From Amorphophallus konjac (taxonomy: Eukaryota > Streptophyta > Magnoliopsida > Alismatales > Araceae), in assembly GCA_022559845.1 (NCBI GenBank), contig CM040125.1:293494200-293558199 (forward strand): a stretch of 64,000 nt of DNA, read 5' to 3'. This document shows, piece by piece, positions 46,571 to 58,438 of the stretch. How positions within the stretch are numbered: the stretch's first letter is position 1; the number at the start of each line of letters is the position of its first letter. Made by a program: the position numbers and the translations under genes. The notes under the pieces were generated by a model that was given only the letters and a program-made list of their open reading frames with translations, ran no database searches and was not told the DNA's origin.

Positions 46571-49302
46571 TGTAACGACCCAAGATCCGGATACCAAGAA
46601 TAACCCGATAACATTCGAATCCTGACCCGCCACCCATGAGCCAGAGGGCTCGGAAGGGTTACAAAGGAGTGTCGAGGTACATCGAAATCTGAAATAAAGT
46701 AGGAACAACTATATAATTAACAATTAAACAGTCTAACTATAGAGTCCAGTCCAAATAAAAGTATAGTCCACAGGAAAGGAAACATACTCTAATGCCCAGT
46801 GAACACTTGGCCCGGCGAGCTAGCAACTACTAACCTCCGCGCTGCACCTTCGAACCTCGAGGAGGAACCGCTACATCTGAAAAGCAGGGGGTGAACTTCA
46901 TCTCAATGGCTCAATAGGTGTCCCATGGAACCCTACCATAAATCAACGGCGTAAGGAAAAGTAGCACTAACTGAACAACAACAATAGGAGTAACGGCAAT
47001 AGTAATAACAACGGCGAAAAGAATGGTTGTAAAAGAACAGGAAACTCGGTAGCTGCTGGAAGCATGGCTCTACGCTACTCCTAAGGGTATAGAAAGCACG
47101 CCCCGATCTCACAGTCGGGGGACTACCAAATGACAAAAAAACCCTTTCTAAGCCGTCAGAAGAAATGCCACAACAGCTCTGTCATGAAGGCCCACCCTGA
47201 CAGTCGACGACCAACCCAAGACCACACGGTCCGGGGGGACAGTCACGTCCTCGCAGTCGTGAACCCTACACGGTCTACGGGTGAAACCTCGGTAACCCTA
47301 CCAGAAACCCTAGACCACGGTGTCGAGAAGACACTATAAAACCACCCTAAGAAACACGAAGAAGCCTGTCTCGTGTGATAGGAGTACTGCACACTAGATA
47401 CAAGGCCGGATGCGTCCGCTGACGACTTAGTCCGCGCCCCATGTGTTTCCCTCACCCCAGGCGAAACTGAGACACCGTACTAGTAACCATAGGATAAGGG
47501 TCTAGTCGGGGTCATGCTCGTTAGCACGCGTCCGAAGTCCCCGACCATGTGTGCACACACTGACTGACTGCATTACATCAAGCCCTCTAGCTAGTTTTCC
47601 TCCCAGCCCTACGGCAAACCAGCCTAAAAATCATCACTCTTTGGTCCAGCTCTCCACCACTCCCGGGTGGGTAGGCACAGGCATCCCCAGGCAATCTACA
47701 ACTAGTGGGAACAGTCACTTGAGGAAAAGACCCTCAGAAGGAACCAATAGAATACTGATAGGCTACCCACGAGCCCGCCACACGTAGCTCGGAACACGGG
47801 TGGCACGATGCCACCAGACTCTGGACAGTCCACTAGACCTACTAACCCAATGGTCCTTGAGTCACGAGACTCGAGTCAAGACCGTTGTAAAGGACAGCTC
47901 TATGCTGTCAATCTGCCCTAAACCTAGGGTCAAAATCATGGTCCGATATAACTTTTAAGGCGGGACATAACCGCCGAACTTAATCCCTTTCCAAAGCGAA
48001 ATCAAGAAACCTCCAACCCCAGGTTGGGTCATAAGACTCACAGTTAATAGGCCATACGCATGGCTCACATGAAAATTGCTTTCCAATCATACCGATCCAC
48101 GGTAACTCGATCAAGCGTAACACGGAAGCCTGGAATGCACAGGGTCACCCGAACCCTTAAAATCCACAGACATGCTAATTGAGGTAACACAGTACCTTCA
48201 GACACCCAAAAATATGGTCACGGTACCCACGGGGTGTCCGGGACATCCACGGGGCCATAGGTTGACCAATGGGTCACAACCGGGTCGACCAGGGGCCAAA
48301 ACGGGCCAAGATAGAGGATTTCGGTCGACTAATGCCCCGATGGTCAGTCGACCAACAGGTCGGTCGACTGGCCCTAGATGGGCTGTCAAACCGGCCAACC
48401 CCTGGGAGCCTAGCCCAGGTTGGTCAACCGAACTACGGTGGTCGGTCGACCGAACTGGCCTGGACTCCCTCCCATGGCGAGTGCCGTTCAGTCGACCGGA
48501 CCCAATAGGTCGGTCGTCCGAAAACGATAGAGAACCCATCGAACCAGACCTATGGGTTCGATTCCATGCCCCAATCACCCCTGGGTGATGGGGAAAACAT
48601 CGGGGACATTTCCCAGGGTCCCAAACCACAAAAAGGGAACAAAAATATCAATCGAACCGACGAAACTATCACACGTCCTAAAACATGCTTTTAACCCCCC
48701 GGCGTGAAATAAATCCACTCTCGGCTCACCTCGGCCTACAAAACACGGGGAAAGTAAACTACACAAGCTAGGGAACCATCCCCCTACCTCCATCGAAGAT
48801 TACCCGAGCCAAGGACGTCATTTCCATGCGAAAATGCCACACGAATGCCGTCGGGCGCACGAACTAGCGAACTAGCTTGTCGCGGCTCCACCGCCTCGAT
48901 CCTCGTCCCATCCTTGTGCTCCTCGCCCTCACGTCGCCTCCACCTCTTCCATCTCCACCTCCGTCGACCACCAAGAGAAGAGGGGGAGAGAAAGAGAAGA
49001 GAGAGTGTGAGAAAGAGAGAATGAGAGAAAGAGAGGGGGTGGGGGGGTTATTTATATGAAAATGATTTGGGATTTAAAAATCTAAAAAATATAAAATTAG
49101 GGAAAAATCATTCCCATGATCCTCTTAAAACGCACAATGCACCTGCAACGTCTTGGTGCCCGAAAACACATCGGTTCACCTTGCACAGGGTTCCGAAGAC
49201 TCGACAGCCAAAAATTCGAGTAAATCACAAAACACGTTCCGGGACTCACAAAGGCGCTCCGAACTCACAGATTCTAATCAAAAAAAAATCTAGGGTGTTA
49301 TA
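46571..49302 (-). repeat. Element F: minus-strand LTR related to element C
   Basis: The plus strand opens TGTAACGACCCAAGATCC and ends AGGGTGTTATA; on the minus strand this is TATAACACCCT ... GGTCGTTACA, a TG start changed to TA. Blocks match the C LTR in the same order on the minus strand, for example GGGAGTGGTGGAGAG, TTTTTAGGCTGGTT, TGTGTGCACAC and GGACGCATCCGG. No clear target duplication is visible (CCATC left, CCCAT right), and the left flank resembles a decayed PBS, so this may be the 5' LTR of a truncated element rather than a solo LTR. It contains a GTCGACC-rich array. Confidence 0.7.
48282..48520. repeat. GGTCGACC-rich array in the F LTR
   Basis: Within 240 bp there are GGGTCGACC, CGGTCGACT, CAGTCGACC, CGGTCGACTGG, TGGTCAACC, CGGTCGACCG, CAGTCGACCGG and CGGTCGTCCG. 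These palindromic cores can pair with each other to form alternative hairpins. Confidence 0.7.
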
Positions 49303-50569
49303 CCCATGGCCATCATTTGACTAAACTTTGAAAATTTTAGTCGACTGAAATGGCTAGAACGCGGTCTGCCTGTCGACCGTGATCTCCTGATCGCAGTCGA
49401 AAGATTGACTACGACTAGGGTCAGCAGACATGGGTTGAACTTTTGAAACCGGTCGACTGATTTTAATAATCAGTTGACAGAACTGAGAATTGGTCGATCG
49501 AACTGAGTTTTAGAATAAGAAATAAGTCGATTGGACCAGGAAAATAGGCCAAAAAAATGGTGAAAATAGTCTCCAGGGCTAAATGAGTCGGGAAATGATC
49601 AAAAATGGGCTCGAAATATGCTCAAGGAAGACTCCAAAATTATGGATAATTTGAGACATCATGAAAGATGAATAAGAGAAAGAACTCGACTTGTAGGCTA
49701 AAAATGGGTGTCAACAGGGGTGTGCTTAGGTCGGTTGTTTTGCCCAGATTACCTCTGCCCTCATATTTTGTCCGAGTAGAGAAGAGAAAAAAAATCTCGT
49801 GCCCTTAAAAAAAATCTCGTGCCCTTGAGCATGGCCCAAGTAGAAATGATGTTTACCAAGGGAGACGGCTAAGAATGCCGTGAAGTGTGTGCGGTGCCCA
49901 TGCTCAGGGTTGCCGTTAATTAGAAAGGAGGGAATGCCGAACTCCCAGCGCGGAGTTTTCATAACCAAAGGTGCCGGAGTAGTAAGCCTAAGGACTCTTT
50001 TTTTTGACACTATTTAAAGACCTAGGACTAGGCCTAGACTACCATTCTTAATCATGTTAAGAGACACTTCGTTTTAAAAACTGTGCGTAGAGATGAATCA
50101 TAAAAATGCATACTTACACAAATGAATTACCTTGCAACCCTGTTGTTCAAGCAGTTGCCGGAGGCGATTTTGATTCAACATGGGATTTATTGTCCTCACT
50201 TGGCAGATAAAAGAAAGGGAGGCAAAGATTTGAAGTGGCTTAACATGAGGGAGTAGTGCCCAGGCCAGACTCAGACGAATAAGGAAAAGAGGTGAGGGCT
50301 AGAACTCCCTCACTAAGGTGTAGAAACCTTGATCACATTAAAAGCTTACAGAAGGAAACGGAAAATTAATAGGAGGAGTGGGGGCTAAAGCCTCAAAAGC
50401 AATGGGAGAAGGGGCAGATGCCCAAAGCAGTTGATGCATGAGAAGTCGGGTCGGACCCGACATTGGGAGGAATCAGCAGAATGAATTGATAAAAGGAAAG
50501 TGGAGGATCCTGAGGGTCCGGAGGTAGAGGATGAGAATCTTTGGAGGAAAATCCGTTAATTTCGAAGGG
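49303..50569. other. Noncoding stretch with dispersed GTCGAC motifs
   Basis: No gene is supported. AGTCGACTG, TGTCGACCG, GGTCGACTG and related sequences continue from 49335 to 49510. A 20-nt direct duplication (AAAAAAAATCTCGTGCCCTT) lies near 49788-49828. TGTCAACA at about 49709 could be a degraded LTR end. The remainder is purine-rich with nothing I recognise. Confidence 0.4.
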
Positions 50570-50950
50570 AGAAAATAGCAAGGGACACGATGCCCTAGAA
50601 AAAGGAATGGATAAAGATGATTCCAAAGGAATGAACGAACGAAGGACGTGATGCCCTTTAAAAGTAGAAGGATTAATTGGAGGAAAGGGAAGAAGTCTGG
50701 GGGTTCCAGAGGGAGAGAATAGCGAGGTATGCGATGCCCTAGGAAGATTGATAGGAAGAAGAGAAGGAAATCTGGAGATTTCGGAAGGAGAAAATAGCGA
50801 GGGACGCGATACCCTGGGAGAATGGAAAGATGTGATAAGGGAGAAAAATACGGAGGTTTCGGAGAAAGGGAGTATCAAGGGACGCGATGCCCTGGGAGGA
50901 GAGAAAAGTCCAGAGGTTCCGGAAGGCGGGGAAGATGAGGGTCTAGATAT
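50570..50950. repeat. Imperfect tandem repeat with core GGGACGCGATGCCCTGG
   Basis: Five or six purine-rich units of about 75-85 bp; each includes GGGACGCGATGCCCT (variants ACACGATGCCCT, TATGCGATGCCCT) and GGTTCCGGAAGG-like sequence. Both strands are open (plus 50748-51002, minus 50992-50393), which reflects the repeat and gives a Ser/Pro-rich or Glu/Gly-rich peptide; I do not call either a gene. Confidence 0.6.
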
Positions 50951-51002
50951 TCGAGAAAGAGGAGTGAATGCCAATGTGATGGGAATCAACACCGGGTACT
51001 AA

Positions 51003-53144
51003 CTTTTTATTTTGTATTTGAGTCCTTTTATTTGTATTTATATCCTTGGGAAAGCATGTTTGTAATTGTAAGACTTTATAAGCTAATTTGTCATTCCTTA
51101 GGATTCTTTGGATTTTTATGTAAAAGTCCAGTAGGACCAGCAAGGGGCCCTCATTCCCTTCCCTATTGGTCCACCTAAGTCTTAAGGCCCATGTGGGGCC
51201 AGTCAAAGGTCCAAGGTGGGCTTCTAGATGATTGACCATTCAACGGGGACAATGGGTTTACAAAGTCCAAGATTCTTTCCCCCCTTAGGTAGGACTTTTA
51301 TTTTTGTAGTATTTTATATTAACCACATGGGAGAATTAAAAAATCTCTCCCCAAGAGTAAAAGGGTCACACTCCCCTCTCTCTCCTCACCCCATGGCATT
51401 TGCCAACCCCCCTCCCCCTTCCTTCCCTCTATATAAACTCATGTATAGTGTCTTGTAAGGAGTTGATGAATTATTGAAAGGAAATATCATAATTTGTCCA
51501 CCATTGCCCCTCCTCTCTCCCCCTTCTTGAGCTGTGAGAGCTCATCTTTCAGGGTGTGAAGCCCTCCTCTTGGTGTGACTCCAAGAACTCCACCTCCGCT
51601 GGATGCGACTTCCGGCCACCGCCTTCCGTTCGTGCCGCCAACGCGCCGCCACCGCCGCTTCGCCGGAGTTCTGTCTCCATCAGGACAGAACCCCAATCCC
51701 AAAATTCTAGTTATTTCTCTTATTGTCAGGTCGAGCCCTAATTTTGAGAGTTTGTTCTGCTCGTCACCCCTAACCTCCAGTTTAAATTTTGTGTCATTTG
51801 GACACCATTTGGTATTTTTCTCACATTTATTGTTCTCCCCCCTGTAATATGCCATTCTGCAGATCTACGGGACAGAGTCACCTTGTTGTAATTTTCTCAC
51901 CCCCTTAGAAATTTTCAGAAAATCCACAAAACTTACTCAATGTTCCTCACATTCCCCTCTACCTCCCATAATTTTTGTAGTCCCTGGAAAAATCATTTAC
52001 ACCTCGGTCAAAGGTCAGTTTCAGGTAGATCCCTGTCTGTCATGAGTGTCAGTAACCTGATCCACAGGAAAAACCGTAGTTTGCAGAGTTTTTCATTTCT
52101 AATCCCTTCGCTAGATCGACGGGAAAAACATAAATGTTGTAGTTCTATGAGTGCTCTTTCCAACGGTACCAGCCATGCCTCGATCGGCCTCCGGATCTGA
52201 GCACCATAATTCTTGCAGCCGAGACGTGCAGATCTGTTCTCTGTGCAGGTCTGAAATTGCAGTCCGGGAATAATTCGTGCAAAATTATCAAAAGTTAACT
52301 TCTGGAACCGCCACTTCAGGGAGTCGATCAGGGACATCCCGCCATCGTCCCAGGCAAGCGGTGCCTTCAGAAGACCTCAGGAGGGTGACGTTCCTTTGAA
52401 ATCCGCGCCTTACTGTCCAGCGAGTCAGAACCGAGTCGACGTAGTACCGAGTCGGCGCAGGACCGAGTCGGACCAGCAGGCCGAGTTCACCCAGAACGCA
52501 CCTCCAGATTGCTGCCCGTCAACCCAGGGTCGGTCCTCTCGGGCCCCACTTGTAGCCCTTCACCTCCCTACGTGGAGTGGGCAATAAAATTCACTATTGT
52601 AATTAAGTTTTTACCATTGTACCGGGAGTTACCGTAACTGGCCGGGATCGTCTTCCCCACGCCCAGAGCGTGGAGGTAAACTCGCCCCCTCTCTTTATCG
52701 CATTTTGCTTACCTCGTATATTTTTGAATGCCACTGCGAGTGTAGGTTCCTAGCTTGATATATATTATTATCACCACTGCGAGAGTTAGTGAGTGTACCG
52801 TCCCGTGACTCAATCCGAGTTAACGCGGAAAAGCCGATACCCGAGACTCACTGTCGGTTTCTCAACCGCGCACGGTCCCACGTCTTCCCTCGCTTAGGGG
52901 CGATCGCGAGCTAGAGTCCCAGGTCGCGTGTCCGTCCCACATCACAATGCAAATGCATGAAATGCGAATAATACAGAGAATGAAAAGATGAGATCCTCCT
53001 TCTCACCCAATGGGTGGCCTATAGAATGAAATTGGTGATTAGTAAAAGAGTAGATGGAATGGAATAGAAGGTGAATGGATCGGTGGAAGGCCCCTCAATA
53101 TAAGAATGCCCGCCCCTCAACGGCCACTCGCTTAATATAGCATT
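51003..53144 (+). repeat. LTR-like or leader-like region with TATA box, unresolved
   Basis: CTATATAAACTC at 51429-51440 looks like a plant TATA box and is followed by a leader and a transcribed-looking region. ACCGAGTCGG-type repeats occur at 52425-52490, and ACCTGGCGT-free GC-rich sequence continues to GTGTCCGTCCCACA at about 52943. I could not find paired ends, PBS or target duplication, so the class is uncertain. ORFs of 60-120 codons lack motifs. Confidence 0.35.
51430..51437 (+). promoter_or_regulatory. Candidate TATA box
   Basis: TATATAAA after a pyrimidine-rich CTTCCCTC, the arrangement common in plant promoters and retroelement LTRs. Confidence 0.35.
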
Positions 53145-54464
53145 TCACCCTATCCAATGACATGCCCGAATAGATGGCTCAATTGGTTGAATCAATACCC
53201 ATAAGCTCTCTTTTGACGAAGCTTCAACAATTGTGTAATCCAAAGTAAGCGGCAACTCTTTCGGCATATAATCAAAGTGAAAGTTCGGGAGCTCCACTTG
53301 CAGTGTGGAAACTTTGGTATAAATTAGCTTCGGTTTCTTCAAAGATAACTCCCATGGTAGGTGAGGAGTGTCAATATTGGGGAGTTGGAATTTTGGCACA
53401 AAACTGCCCATGTCTCTTCGAATATCTTTGCAAAAAATGTTTGGTAACTCAGGTGCTTACCCCTTGCATGGAAGTAAGGATGGAGTGAACATGACATTGA
53501 GAGCTTCTAGCAAAGGATGTCTTGACCTGCCCTTGAGCATGGACTCCATCATCTCCTTAGCAACAGAATGTATCATGACAATGCATGAGGAGAACCCCTT
53601 CTCTCAACTAGGTATTTGCACCGTGACAGAACAAGGGGTAATGAGAGTATCAAAAGTATCTTGACCAATGAGCAAAGTGACCTTGATAATCTTGGTCTTA
53701 GCCCTTAATGGCATCAACCCTCGATATTTTTCTTTAGTGAGCGCCAGCGGAGACTTGGCCTTCTCAACGATGCTCGACACAAGAACCCGGATCGACATCC
53801 GACAAATAAAATCTTGAATTTTAAATGGCATGGCCACAACCAAATTCCTCTTGCTAGCTCTTGAGCATCGCCGTTGGCACATTTATTTACAGATACACAC
53901 CTGCTCTGAGGGGAGGTAGAAGAAGATGAAATGGAAGCGGTAGGCCCAATGGGTAATGAGGTTTTGATGGGAGGCGTTGGAGGAAGGGTAGGTGAAAGAG
54001 AAGGTTCAAACACGACGAGCTTCTCCCCTTGTTTTACAGTGGACGGGGTCGGATCGGGTGCAAAAATAAGTGAACCCTGCTCAGGGTCAGCCATAGGTTC
54101 GGGTAAAGGGTTAAGTGGAGGATTAGGGATGATTGGCTTTGGGATTATAGGGATAATGGAGAGCTTAAGTGGCGGCGATGGAGGACTGATTCGTTTGGAA
54201 AGAGGAGAATCAATGGAAGGCTCGGAAGGCTTGATAGGTGAGTGGCTAATGAGGCCAATGGCATTGTAGTTGGAGGTATAGTAGTAGGAGGTTGAATGGT
54301 GGTAGGTTTAGTGCGGATAAAGCATCTAATTTTGGTGGGGTGAGAAGTTTTAAGGGTAGGGGATTGTGTGGAAGGTTCATGATGCATCGATGTGGGTGGT
54401 TGGAGTATTGACCCATCATCGAAAGACCATGTGGTTTCATAAATAGGGGTAAGAATGGTGGCAT
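53145..54464 (-). pseudogene. Decayed minus-strand coding region, proline-rich start, product unknown
   Basis: On the minus strand several open segments follow each other in changing frames: 54467-54246 and 54387-54145 (Pro/Thr/Ser-rich), 54094-53714 (MADPEQGSLIFAPDPTPS, then PTLPPTPPIKTSLP), 53882-53604 (MPFKIQDFICRMSIR, LIGQDTFDTLITPCSVTV) and 53411-53145 (PWELSLKKPKLIYTKVST, YMPKELPLTLDY). Regular hydrophobic spacing and charged composition in the last three suggest a real former protein with several frameshifts. I do not recognise the family; a retroelement polyprotein of another Ty3/gypsy group is possible but unproven. Confidence 0.4.
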
Positions 54465-54826
54465 CACTACAAGAAAATTGACTTTTACCTATGACGAATG
54501 TAAAGGCCCAAAAAATCGTAGGTAAAGGCTTTACCTACGACACTCCCTACGGAGCGATGTTGTTGGTAAAAATTGCGTAGGTAAATCTTTACCTACCCGA
54601 CAAAATTTCGTAGGTATAGGGTGCTCAATACCTACAACATCCTCACGTAGGTATAGGGTGGTCATTACGTACGGAATTATATCGCATAGCTTAACTTTTA
54701 CCTACGTAGTTTTTACCAACGACACTTGTCGTAGGTAATTACCTACGATTTTTATTGAGTAGGTAATTACCTACGGTGTATATAAAATACCTACGCAGTT
54801 TTTACCTACAACGAAAGTAGTAGGTA
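54465..54826. mobile_element. CACTA-type transposon end 1, with subterminal repeats
   Basis: CACTACAAGAAAA at 54465-54477 is the terminal motif of plant CACTA (En/Spm) transposons. It is followed by about 20 copies of ACCTACG/CGTAGGTA in both orientations over 340 bp, as expected for transposase-binding subterminal repeats. A second CACTA end interrupts it at 54827; the other terminus is not in the window. CAT lies directly before the end as a possible 3-bp target duplication. Confidence 0.8.
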
Positions 54827-55004
54827 CACTACAAGAAAAAGTGGTATTAGAGATGAAAATTTCTAACGGATTTATTTCCGTCAGAATAGGAGTCATAATT
54901 TTCGACGTATTAAATTCCGTCAGAAATTGTATCGGTATTTCCGACAGAAAATTATATGTCAAAAAATCTGTCGGAATTGCAGACAATTATTCAGATGGAA
55001 ACTT
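54827..55004. mobile_element. CACTA-type transposon end 2, left piece
   Basis: CACTACAAGAAAA at 54827-54839 starts a second element with different subterminal repeats (TTCCGTCAGAA, TTCCGACAGAAA, CTGTCGGAATT). It is cut at 55004 by solo LTR G and continues at 58439 with the same repeat family. Confidence 0.8.
55000..55004. repeat. Target-site duplication of solo LTR G (AACTT)
   Basis: AACTT at 55000-55004 and at 58439-58443 flank the LTR exactly. Confidence 0.88.
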
Positions 55005-58000
55005 TGTTAGGGTGTTAGGCCCGGATACAGAGGGGGGGTGAATATATCCCTCTATGAATAATGGCCAAATAAAAACTTGGATGCTAGAGATAGACACAGA
55101 ATAGAACCAATTCGATTCAACTCAAATACAAACACTTGGAGCGCGCCTATTCAAGCATCTAGCGGAAGCAAAGCAAACAATCAGATCACTGCACAAGAGA
55201 TTTTTAGGTGGTTCGGTCCTCCAGACCTACATCCACCCCTCACTCCCAACCGGAGTGAGGCTTCACTAGCAAACGCTAGAACCAAGCAGACTCAGTCTGC
55301 AAATAGTTGCTGACATACAGCTTGACCAGGGGAACAGCCTCCCCTCTTCCTCCCAACCGGAGGGACACCCAAGTGACTCCCAGCCACTTGGAAACTAGAG
55401 GTCGCAGACCTCTCTTCCTCCAGACCAGGAGGGACCCGACCTCAGTCCAGAGGATCGGAAGTACAAAGGTAATCAGAAAACAAAGGAAAATAATAAACGA
55501 AAATAACACAGCAATCAGAAGGCTGTAAAGATGAAAACACAGATGTGGCTCTCAACGGAGCTGACTGGCCTGGATCTGATCCACGGTCCAGTAGGAACTA
55601 GTCTTCAGATGAAGCTTCTTCTTCCTCTTCTCTTCTCTCTCACTTTCTTTTTCTCTTAACCCTCACGAGCTCTCTAACTCTCTCTTACTCTTCTTCTCCT
55701 TCTGCTCTTCTTCTCTTTCTTTTCTTCTTCTTTCGCAGGCTCTCTCTCTATCTCTTCTCTTCTCTGGATCGAATCCTCTCTGCTGCTCTCAGACTGGATA
55801 TATAGACTTTGCTCCTTTTCTTTCGATCAACCTTCTACAGCAGGAAGAAGGCTCATATATATAGTAGCAGCAGCAGCCCCTGGGCGCATGGCTTCCACAT
55901 TTTCCCGCCCAAGGAATTCGCCAGAACCGAGGCAGCTTCATCCACGTGTCAGCATCTGCATACCTTGTCCTCCTGGGATCACGAGCCAGGTCATCAATCT
56001 CGGTAAGAATCCCTGTCAGACAGAGCATCGGATAAGTCATCAGTTTAAGTCTAAACACCCTGTACAGACTCTGTGAATGCAAGGCATTGTATAGGCTTCA
56101 GACTGTATAGACTTGAGCAGATAAAGCAAAAACAATGTATATACTTGTGAGGACGAATGCATTATCAAAACAGGAGAGTGTGTAGACTTAGGCCTTCTGT
56201 TCAAGATAAAAATCAGTGTACAGACTTCATGCTGTACAGACTTGATGTTGATCAAAAGACCTTTGGACATCACCCCAAGGCGTCAACGCTTCCAACGTGC
56301 AGCGTCGCCTCAGGTCCTCAAGCGAGATGCTCACGCCCTTGGCAACTGGCCAATGCGTCAACGCATCCAGTGTCAGCGTCAACGCAGTGAACAAGACAGG
56401 TGATGAACAATGGATGCATTAGCTTTACCAATGTGTAGACTTCACAAAGCTCAGCCACTGTATAGACTTCACGAAGCTCAACCAGTGTATAGACTTCAAT
56501 GCAGAAACCAAGGCTGTATGGACTTCAGACTTGGACGTATGACCTGTGAGCGATGTATACACTTGGCCCTTGAAAGATGTACAGACTAGAAGGAATGAAG
56601 CCCACGATGTATAGACTTGAAGATTGAAGGCGATGTACAGACTTTGATGTAAGATGCAGAATGAGACGCTGAAGTCTGTATAGAGTTTGATGACTGAAGC
56701 ATGAACAGTACGCCAACGTATGGACTTGGCCAAAGCGTGGGGAAAGCCCCCAATGTGTAGACTTCCAATGTGAATGAAACGCTGTACAGACTTGCTCAAA
56801 CAGTCCGATGTATGGACTTGGAATTCCAACAGAAGGATGTATAGACTTTAAAAGAATGCAGCAGCCAGTGTATAGACTTGACTGTTGCGAGCACAGGCTG
56901 TACATACTTGGTGTGAAGAACACAAGCCAAGTGCAGTGTATGGACTTTATGCAAGAAAGCAGACCAAAGTACAGACTTCCTAAATGCTTCAAGACCATGC
57001 ACATCAAATGTCTAGACATCACAAGGTGAATGGCTGTACATACTTCCTATGTGAAGATAGCTGCTGTACAGACTTGTTGAAGTGTGAAGGAGTTGAGTGT
57101 ATAGACTTCACGATGTGAAGACTTGTCAAGGATAGCAGGCCGATGTATAGACTTGAGCGAATCAAGGTCTATATAGACTTGAAGATCATTCAGCGACCAA
57201 TGTATAGACTTTCCAATGGAACAGCTGTACAGACTTGAACTAATGGAAGACAGCGAGTGTATAGACTTTGAAGTGCAACGTAGATAAAGGCTTCCAATGC
57301 ATAGACTTTGAAGTTCACTGAATGATGTTCAGACTTTGTTCCACCGACCAGTGTATTGACTTTGCAAGCGTGAGACGCTGGATAAGACGGTGGATGTACA
57401 GACTTTAAGTGAAGGCATGAAACGATCTTTAAGACGATGAAGTCTGTATAGACTTTGCAGTGAATGGATGCTCAGTGAGACGCAAGTTGAGATGATGCAG
57501 TGTACAGACTTCATGTAATGCATGCAGACGTTTATAGAATGTGCAGACTTTGCCATGAGACGCTGAACAAGACACTCCAATGAATAGACTTGCTGGATGC
57601 ACTGTAGACTATGTATAGACTTTGAAGGCTAACAAGCGTCCTCAGTGTACAGACTTGGGCTGTACAGACTTTGACTCAAATGTGCATATGAGACGCTGAA
57701 AAAGACAATTCACTATATAGGCTTAGCCTAAGACAATGCATGAGACGGACGATGTATAGACTTGCGTTACTGTAGCAATGTATAAACTTGAGATGCACTA
57801 AGACGATGACTGTTCAGACTTTTGGCAATGTGCAGACTTAGGACAACAGCAAAGCATGTGTGTATTATGTGAGAGTGTATACACTTGAAAGCAACATATA
57901 GCCAAGTATGAACAATGTGAGATTGTATACACTTCAAACTATTGAACACAAGTACAATGTATATACTTCATGGACAGACGATGTACCTACTTGGAATTGA

Positions 58001-58438
58001 TGCATGCTGTGCAATGTACATACTTTGAAATCATGCAGGCTGATGTGCAGACTTCAGTTGAACCCAACCGAAGAGTGTATACACTACACTTATCTGGGGG
58101 GTCGACCCATCTAGAAAGGGGTCGGCCCACCCTATGCTAACTGTGATGTATGAATGCTTTATGCAGCAGATAACATGGCTACATCAAATATGCAATGCAA
58201 ATGCTTTATGATCTGATAAACTAACAGAACAGCAATGCAATGCTTTGATAAACAGGCTGAACATCAGAATGACTGAACATATGAAGATGACTTATTTCAG
58301 CAAGATGACTCACAGTAGCTCACATCAAACACCAATCATCAAAACCAAATCAATCATCAAAACAGAACATCAATGCATGGTGACTCACAGTGTATGACTC
58401 ACATCAAAACCAATCATCAAAACCATAGAGGCACAACA
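55005..58438 (-). repeat. Solo LTR G, SIRE-like copia, minus strand (3434 bp)
   Basis: The plus strand opens TGTTAGGGTGTTAGGCCCGG with a following G run and ends GAGGCACAACA; on the minus strand it reads TGTTGTGCCTCTATGGTTTTGATGATTG ... in the style of the E LTR start. The block at about 55205-55270 (GGTGGTTCGG, CACCCCTCACT) matches E near 38215-38265 in reverse complement. Perfect AACTT duplication and no internal region identify it as a solo LTR left by recombination. It holds the TGTAYAGACTT array. Confidence 0.85.
56060..58090. repeat. Array of about 55 TGTAYAGACTT motifs in solo LTR G
   Basis: TGTATAGACTT, TGTACAGACTT, TGTGCAGACTT and near variants recur every 20-45 nt on the plus strand for 2 kb, while the sequence between them is not repeated. 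GAGACGCTGA recurs less often among them. My count by eye is about 55. Short ORFs with recurring KSIHWL and VYTS on the minus strand are translation by-products. Confidence 0.85.

Noticed and set aside
48172..48629. 138-143-codon ORFs on both strands in the F LTR
   Set aside because: They arise from the GTCGACC array and overlap antisense.
46566..49307. F as a solo LTR with a target duplication
   Set aside because: CCATC and CCCAT do not match as flanks, and the left flank looks like a decayed PBS.
56425..57022. Minus-strand ORFs with KSIHWL and VYTS repeats in solo LTR G
   Set aside because: By-product of the TGTAYAGACTT motif; frames change and no start or domain is consistent.
56060..58090. 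A CRISPR-like array
   Set aside because: The repeated word is only about 11 nt, spacing is irregular, and the context is a plant retrotransposon LTR.
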